DNA of 64,000 bases from Brienomyrus brachyistius (Eukaryota; Chordata; Actinopteri; Osteoglossiformes; Mormyridae). The notes below the pieces were generated by a model that ran no database searches, was not told the DNA's origin, and saw only the letters and a program-made list of their open reading frames with translations. This document shows positions 58,136 to 64,000 of the stretch, in pieces (within the stretch, counting starts at the first letter, position 1; the number at the start of each line of letters is the position of its first letter). The DNA is taken from positions 20,833,629 through 20,897,628 of the forward strand of contig NC_064550.1 of assembly GCF_023856365.1 (NCBI RefSeq). Reading direction: 5' to 3'. The position numbers and the translations under genes were made by a program.

Positions 58136-58591
58136 TAGACTGCAAGTACTTAACCAAAAATAGCAGTGTGCGTCGTACTACTAGATTTAATTAATCTCAA
58201 CCATACAGTTGTCAAAAATGTCTGCTTCAGCAATGTGGCACAATTGAAAACAGGAAGACTCCCTGCTTCTTCGGTTTCAGTAGTTTCAGCTTGCCTTGGT
58301 GCAGCTGAAGCATGATATAATCTTCTTCACGTGCTGAGACGATGAGTACAATGATGGCTGTGTAAATCAGTGAGCAGGGATTCAGCTCGGCCGTGATTCT
58401 CACAAAATGGAACGTCTGAGGGACACTCTTGGATTTTGCCTCTGATATTGTGCCTTTCTATCCTTTGGCCTGTAAAAAAGAGGCAAAGAAGGAGCAACTG
58501 TCCCACGATATGACCTTCAAATGTTGTATGGTAGGACTTGCTCTGGTGGGACTGCTGGGCAGAGCATGTGAGAGCGGGATGGTAGGTGTGG
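58136..58591. other. Unassigned DNA
   Basis: Nothing recognised. Confidence 0.4.
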
Positions 58592-58768
58592 TGTGTGGAT
58601 CAACAGGTTAGTGCACCGTGCCTGTGATCAGAAGGTCATTAGTTTAAATCCTGGGGTCAGCTGAGTGACCTAATCCCCAATTGCTTCAGGGAGCGTCTGA
58701 CCCCACTTTCATAAAAAAATAAACATGTATGTCGCTTTTTGACAAAGCATCCGTTATATAAATAAAAA
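58592..58768 (+). mobile_element. tRNA-derived SINE, short-tail family
   Basis: Head TGGATCAACAGGTTAGTGC (A box), B box TTAGTTTAAATCCTGGGG, block GAGCGTCTGACCCCACTTTC, and a decayed tail GTCGCTTTTTGACAAAGCAT with AAATAAAAATG. Confidence 0.75.
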
Positions 58769-61639
58769 TGAATGGATATTATTTCATTACTAAAATGAAA
58801 ACAATAAAAAAAACAGAATTTTCCGGACAATGGAAATGTACAGGGAAACAAATTGGGAGCCAGGTCACTGGGGGCAACTGCTGGGTTCAGGGATCATCAA
58901 TCGGCCAATGGGACGTAAGAGATGGAACAACAGCCCCTTTTATTTAATTGGAAGGTTACAAAATGGTGTGAGTCATCAGACTCCTTCACTCCGCCACTTA
59001 CATCTGTACAAATTTACAGGCGTTATGAGCAATTATTGATACTGAGTCACTTTCTCAATGTGCAGCACTGTTGCTTGCACTACCCTGCCCCCTAATTTAT
59101 GACTTTTTAATTTTTAATTCTTAATTTTATCTGTTTTCGTCTTCTTGTTTTCCTGCTTATCCTCTCGTCCATCTCATTTCATCGTAATGTTGATCCAGGT
59201 TAACAAACACACGACGAATAAACTGAAACTTAAATTGCGACTTGAACTAGTCGCCTGACTTTCCCCACCCTTGGCGTGCAAAACCCCTCAATAGAAAAGC
59301 ATCCTTCAGGCACTGTTCTTAAAGAATAACATCACTGCATTTCTGCAGTGCGCTAAGCCACATCCTCACGATACCAATAAATAATTAAATGCGTGTTAAT
59401 AGTGCAACATTAGCCCTTGGCCTTGCTAATGCGCAGCGTCCTATTTTTGTTTCATTACAACACTGTTGTGCCCGTAAGTTTTATCTGTACTCCTGTTCTT
59501 CATTTAGAGAACTGTTAGTTGTTCATGTTGCCGGAAGCGTCGTAATCCCAGGTATCGATTATGTACTCCGTATCAATTAGCCTGTCTTAGACATCAAGAG
59601 GTGCATCCATTTGTTCTTCCGGGAACATGCCTAACAGTCAATCCACACTCTCGCTCACTGAACTTAATTAGTATTTAATTAATTTGTTCTAAAGCGCTCT
59701 GAAGTGGAACTCGATTCGGTCTTATTGAGATGACCGAATCTAGCTGAGTTCCAGCTCTCACCTGCTCCTGGAGAACAAAATAGCGGTCAAAATAATGGCC
59801 CAACTACTGTGTCTGGGCCACACAGGGTAGCCTGGTATTCCATCTGTAAGAAAGGAAAATGTACATTAAATAGATGCAAGCTGAAGCTTGAATGCAAGTT
59901 TAACAAAACCGTATAAAGAAAACCCAATCAAATACTGAATAGATACACGCACAGCTAAAACCAAAAACGTGGTTTTTTTAACCCACATCATCTTTGTTAT
60001 TTTGCTTGCATTCATCTTCCATTCATGTCCCTGAGTAGCAGATAACTATGTTAAATGCAAATTTAATACCATCTAGTGGAGGTCATCAGCAACAGAATGT
60101 TTATATATGAAAGTAAAACATGTTTAATTCGCTATTATAACACAATAAAATTACCCAGTAATATGAAAATCAAACCTTAATTAACTTTGCTTTCAGGTTC
60201 CCTGCTTACCTCAGCACTTGTGGTTTACAGAAAGCACACAAGCAAGCTTGGAAGTCAGCAGTTTTCATTAGGAGCTGTGCTGTTCCTCTTATCAGAATAA
60301 CCCAAAGGCATATATGCAGGGGAAATACACGCGTGTTACACTTGGGTCCTCTTTAGCATCTACCTTCTCGTTTTTAAAAATGGCCTATGTGTTAAAAAAC
60401 AGTAAAAAAATGCTTATAGCTCTGCACATTATAGCAGAATAAACAAAGCCGTATGTAATCAGTGTTTGAAGTGGACCAGTACTCACCAGTACTCACCAGT
60501 ACTCACCAGTATGCAGTACCAGAACTTTGTTGGTCTCTTTCGAGCATTAACACCTCTCAGTATCTGCTGGTGCTGAATAACACTGGGCCCTTCCTCTGTC
60601 CTGCAGGACTGTGCCAGGTGACACAGCAGACACAGGGATAGCATCATTGTGCACCACAAAGAAAGCTAGTCTGGAATGGGAAGTGTGCATGTCTGGGGCA
60701 GGGGCCCGGGCCAGGCGGCCGGATTGGTCATTCCCTTCGCTCCGCCTATGCCTCACTACCAGTTGTACAGGAGTGGTTCCCACTAGACATCCTTCCCCCC
60801 CCCCTCCCCCCATATCAGAAGGGTCTTTTTTCACTCCTTGCGTGGAGCATTTCTTACAGGGACTAAAGCTACCCTGGCGGATCCTGCTTTGTGACCGTGA
60901 AATTCGCTCTCACCTGTGTATACAAGTGTATATATCTCTGATGGATCTCCTAAGACCAGCAAGATAGCGCATGCAAAAATTACCCAGTGTCCCCGCAATG
61001 ACATACAAGGCACTGCTATAAAGACCAAGCTTGGAATTGTTCAGGTAACAACTAGAACTATATTTTATAACAGATGCATCATTTCACTATATGAATGTGC
61101 CCAATCTGTTTCATACTGTTCGGGTGGATTATGTTTCAAAAATGATATACATTGCTGCACAATCTACTGTAACTGCCACGTTTTAAACATTTATAAGGGT
61201 CGACATCTTAACCCGCCGAAGGTAATTTCCCGAAAATAACACAAGAGGCTTGGTTTTCTCCTAGCAAATAAACATTTCATAGTATCTGTGGTTGAAATTG
61301 CTATACAATGTCTTAGTCTCCTCTACTTCCTCTCTCTCATTTGTTGTCTCATTAACATGATTTTCTGTCTACACTACTATGTGTGCACCCCCACGCAAAC
61401 ACAGCAAAGGGGTGTTAATAAATACACAATTGTGCTGCGGTTACACTTGGCTATCTGTCATATTTCTTTCCATCAAGTGTTGGCTTATTTCCTGGGTAGT
61501 TTTTGTTACGGTTTACAGTACCTTAAGCTGAAATCAATTATGTTTTATTTGCCATTTACTACAACTGCATTAGGAATGCTTCTTTTCACATATCCCATCA
61601 TGCTGTCCTCGGAGAAACACGCAAATAGATTCACAATTG
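58769..61639. other. Unassigned DNA
   Basis: Contains three tandem copies of the decamer CCAGTACTCA at 60476-60512 and a C-rich run near 60796-60810. Frames at 60547-60967 on opposite strands mirror each other. No gene recognised. Confidence 0.4.
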
Positions 61640-61800
61640 AGAGTGAAGGTTGGGGTCTGAGTGCAGGGTTGGCCATGGAGCATGTTGGGTGGGAGGGAGG
61701 GGGGGCTCAAGAGCCCAAAGGACACGTGACTAGTCTGCTGAGGCTTGAACCAACAACCTTCCGTTTACAGGCACAAGGCCTAACCAGCCCCCTTTGTTTG
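61640..61800 (-). mobile_element. tRNA-derived SINE 5' part
   Basis: On the minus strand: GGGGGCTGGTTAGGCCTTG (A box) and GAAGGTTGTTGGTTCAAGCC (B box), then CCTTTGGGCTCTTGAGCC. A 212-codon frame (61288-61926) reads straight through it, which shows that frame is not a gene. Confidence 0.7.
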
Positions 61801-63754
61801 GTATACGCCTACAGAGTGACCTACAGTATGTTTCAGATTGCTGCTTTCATGTGCGGTTCCAAGATTATTGTGCATATAATCTTTGCGTCTACTTTTAGGG
61901 GAGAGGAGAAGGATGTTTCATTATAACAGCAGCAGAATCCTTGATCATGTATCTCATAAAGAGCTACTGAAGGCCAAAGGAGTTTCACATCAAAGATATG
62001 TATTTTCCGATCAGGGACGAAGATTTTGTGGAATGATTCGAGCATTTATTTCCATAGGAATTTATGACATTGATAAACAAGGAGATGATAAGAATCGCAG
62101 ATGCAAAGAAGAAAAGGTACCTTTACTGCATAAAACCGATTTTCTGTGCTCTTGCTGAGGCTTTCAGTAACCAAATTCAAACGCGCCGCTAACCGTATAA
62201 AAACAGCCCTTAGATGTTCCAGCTGCAACATGCATTTATGGTCTTTGTTGGTTCTGTGAAACCAGCACATCTCAGCCGTGCTGTAAAAATATGCCTCTGA
62301 AAGCAGAAATATGGATCTCTGTAGGGGGATGCCCAAAGATGTTAATAAACTTGCATATTGCAAATATCCCGATAGAACATGCGCCGCAGTGCAAAAACCA
62401 TGCGAGAAAGGTCAAGGGCCTAAGGACATATGAAAGATAGATGATGGATTTAAAAGTGTGATCAGTTGAGGTGAAAGGTCAAAGGTAAAACACCTCCATC
62501 TCCCAGTAAACTGTCACGCTATACCATTATCCCTGTCACGCTATACCATTTGCTCAGCTGAACAAAGATCTCTACACGCGCACAATAGATATGGTCAGAT
62601 ATATCCCATACTATTGCAGTTTCATTCCAGGCTCTGCACGTCTTATGACATCACTGCAGTCGCTGCTGTGTTGATCTATTTATTTTTCAGACCTAGCTAC
62701 CTCGGAATAAATCGGCTAACTTTGGCAGGTGGCCCGATTATTCCCACACTGTTGAATGTTTTTAGAGGTGCATTCAGCTTCCTCATTGGCTGACAGAAAC
62801 CCCCCCCCCCCCAGGTGCCTTGAATATAAAACCCACAGGTTGAACAGAGTTCCACGATGCTCCTTGTGTTCCACCGTAGAACAATCTTACCAGACGTTTT
62901 GAGTGACAACAAAAGAAGGACATCTATCATCTTCTCGGCTTGTTGGAAATATTCCATATTCTCAGAATTGCCAATTCGAAAGTCAGATTAAATGTTACAT
63001 CATTTCATTATGACACCTATCTGAATATTTGGACCAAAGAAAGGAGCATGAGATTTTTTGCAGACGGTTCAGTAGTTGACAAGTGAGAAATATGCTTCTT
63101 GACATCGCTTGTACCTGTGGCTGCTGTTATTTCTTTTGATTGTGAATAACATTTTCGGAAATCAATCCATGGAAACCGAGTCTGAAATGCTCAAGAATTA
63201 TCTTCCATCCGGCTTCTTTTGTCAACATGGCTTTTCTCAGGATTCCATTCGCGTCAACACACTGTGACAAGCAGTTTTCTAATAAGTGCAATATGGCAAA
63301 AATATGATAAGAGGTATAAAATGTTAGATGGCGGTAGGGTTATCCCACTACCACATGGATTAGGGTGGGCTCAGACACAGCAGCCCACAACCACATAAGT
63401 TACACTTTTCTAACTTTCCACATATTGGGAAAGACATGCGCTGTAAATTTCGGTGGGCAGGCAAATATTGCATGCGGAGAATCTGGGCTTTAATGGCAAT
63501 ACAAGTCAAAATAACTCTGTAAGCAAGAAAGAGCATAGTAACACAATCTCGTCCGATGCAGGACATCTCAACAGGCTATAGCCAGAAAGGAATACCGGGG
63601 GGGATACAAGAGCCAGCAGGGTCAGTAAAGGGGGAGAAAGAGAAGGAAAGGCTGACACTGTTGGGTCAAGTTGATGCATGTGGTTTTTTGTGTCACTTTT
63701 AATCACCTGTTATTCACTTTCAAAGTTCATATGTCTTAAACTGGCAGCATTGCT
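61801..63754. other. Unassigned DNA
   Basis: A direct repeat CTGTCACGCTATACCATT occurs at 62512 and 62534 (22-bp tandem). C run near 62801-62813. Frames on both strands at 61833-62363 are unrecognised. Confidence 0.4.
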
Positions 63755-63960
63755 TGGTGCGGGGGAGGGTTAGTGGCTGAATAGGCTAAATGACTGTGTT
63801 CAGAAGGCCACTGGTTTGAGCCCTGGCATCAGCAGAGCAATCACATCTGTGGGCTCTTGAGCAAGGCCCTTAACCCCCAGTTCCAGGGGTGCTGCACGTT
63901 AGCTGACCATGTGCTGTGACCCCAAGCTACAGTATGGAGAGCAATTTAGGGGTGCGCAAA
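63755..63960 (+). mobile_element. tRNA-derived SINE, near window end
   Basis: A-box area GGTTAGTGGCTGAATAGG, B box CACTGGTTTGAGCCCTGG, then TTGAGCAAGGCCCTTAACCC, CCAGGGGTGCTGCACGTTAG and CTGTGACCCCAAGC. The tail is unclear. Confidence 0.75.
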
Positions 63961-64000
63961 GAGGGTGGCAGGGCAGTGCTCTGGGTATTGCTGTTGCTTC

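Noticed and set aside
61288..61926. 212-codon frame, the longest in the window, with hydrophobic segments
   Set aside because: It opens with GTG, reads through a minus-strand tRNA SINE at 61640-61800 and matches no family I know.
1..64000. A novel multi-gene defence, biosynthetic or viral system
   Set aside because: No operon-like clusters, phage or plasmid genes, or recognisable enzyme sets occur. The content is eukaryotic repeats and non-coding DNA.

Overview
This window looks like repeat-rich, gene-poor nuclear DNA from a ray-finned fish, most likely a teleost. The evidence is the kind of mobile DNA present: several families of tRNA-derived SINEs, Tc1-like transposons, Rex3/RTE-like and CR1/L2-like LINE fragments, short MITEs, two solo LTRs and many (CATC)n, (CA)n and poly-C/G tracts. 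Species cannot be fixed from sequence alone. There is no bacterial-type gene organisation, CRISPR array, rRNA or functional tRNA gene, and no complete protein-coding gene that I recognise. Nearly all long open frames are chance openings in low-complexity or repeat DNA.

Layout. 1-3,900 is plain DNA with one dispersed-repeat copy. 3,897-4,756 holds a 95-bp hairpin directly followed by a solo LTR with intact 5-bp target duplications; the LTR carries a minisatellite with trimeric higher-order structure. 4,850-8,760 is SINE-dense, but at 6,088 a short ATG frame with a basic head and hydrophobic anchor is a candidate first coding exon. 9,340-14,950 is mostly repeat-poor, with a CpG-richer part at 11,240-13,280. 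15,130-16,900 holds an L2-type LINE tail, SINEs and a second solo LTR (minus strand) with target duplications. 20,002-20,112 is a candidate 111-nt in-frame exon. 21,930-23,190 is a collapsed Rex3/RTE-like LINE. 24,116-25,420 is a Tc1-like element carrying a SINE fragment and a CR1-like LINE inside it.

25,900-32,130 mixes MITEs, SINEs and one 92-codon stop-free segment (28,210-28,485) that reads like protein but has no ATG. 33,700-39,540 contains SINEs, a decayed minus-strand Tc1-like transposase gene abutting a MITE, and a second MITE relative. 41,270-47,060 has the second copy of the dispersed repeat and two copies of another MITE family. 47,366-47,659 has promoter-like features and ends at a strong splice-donor match. 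48,178-48,805 is a second CR1-like LINE copy rearranged by internal inversion. The rest is intergenic or intronic DNA with a 4 x 30-bp minisatellite, scattered SINEs and a few repeat-poor stretches that could be conserved non-coding elements.

No gene set works together here. If the candidate exons are real, the window may be long introns of one or more large genes; that is inference. The strongest content is the transposon archaeology, where insertion order, target duplications and rearrangement breakpoints can be read directly.
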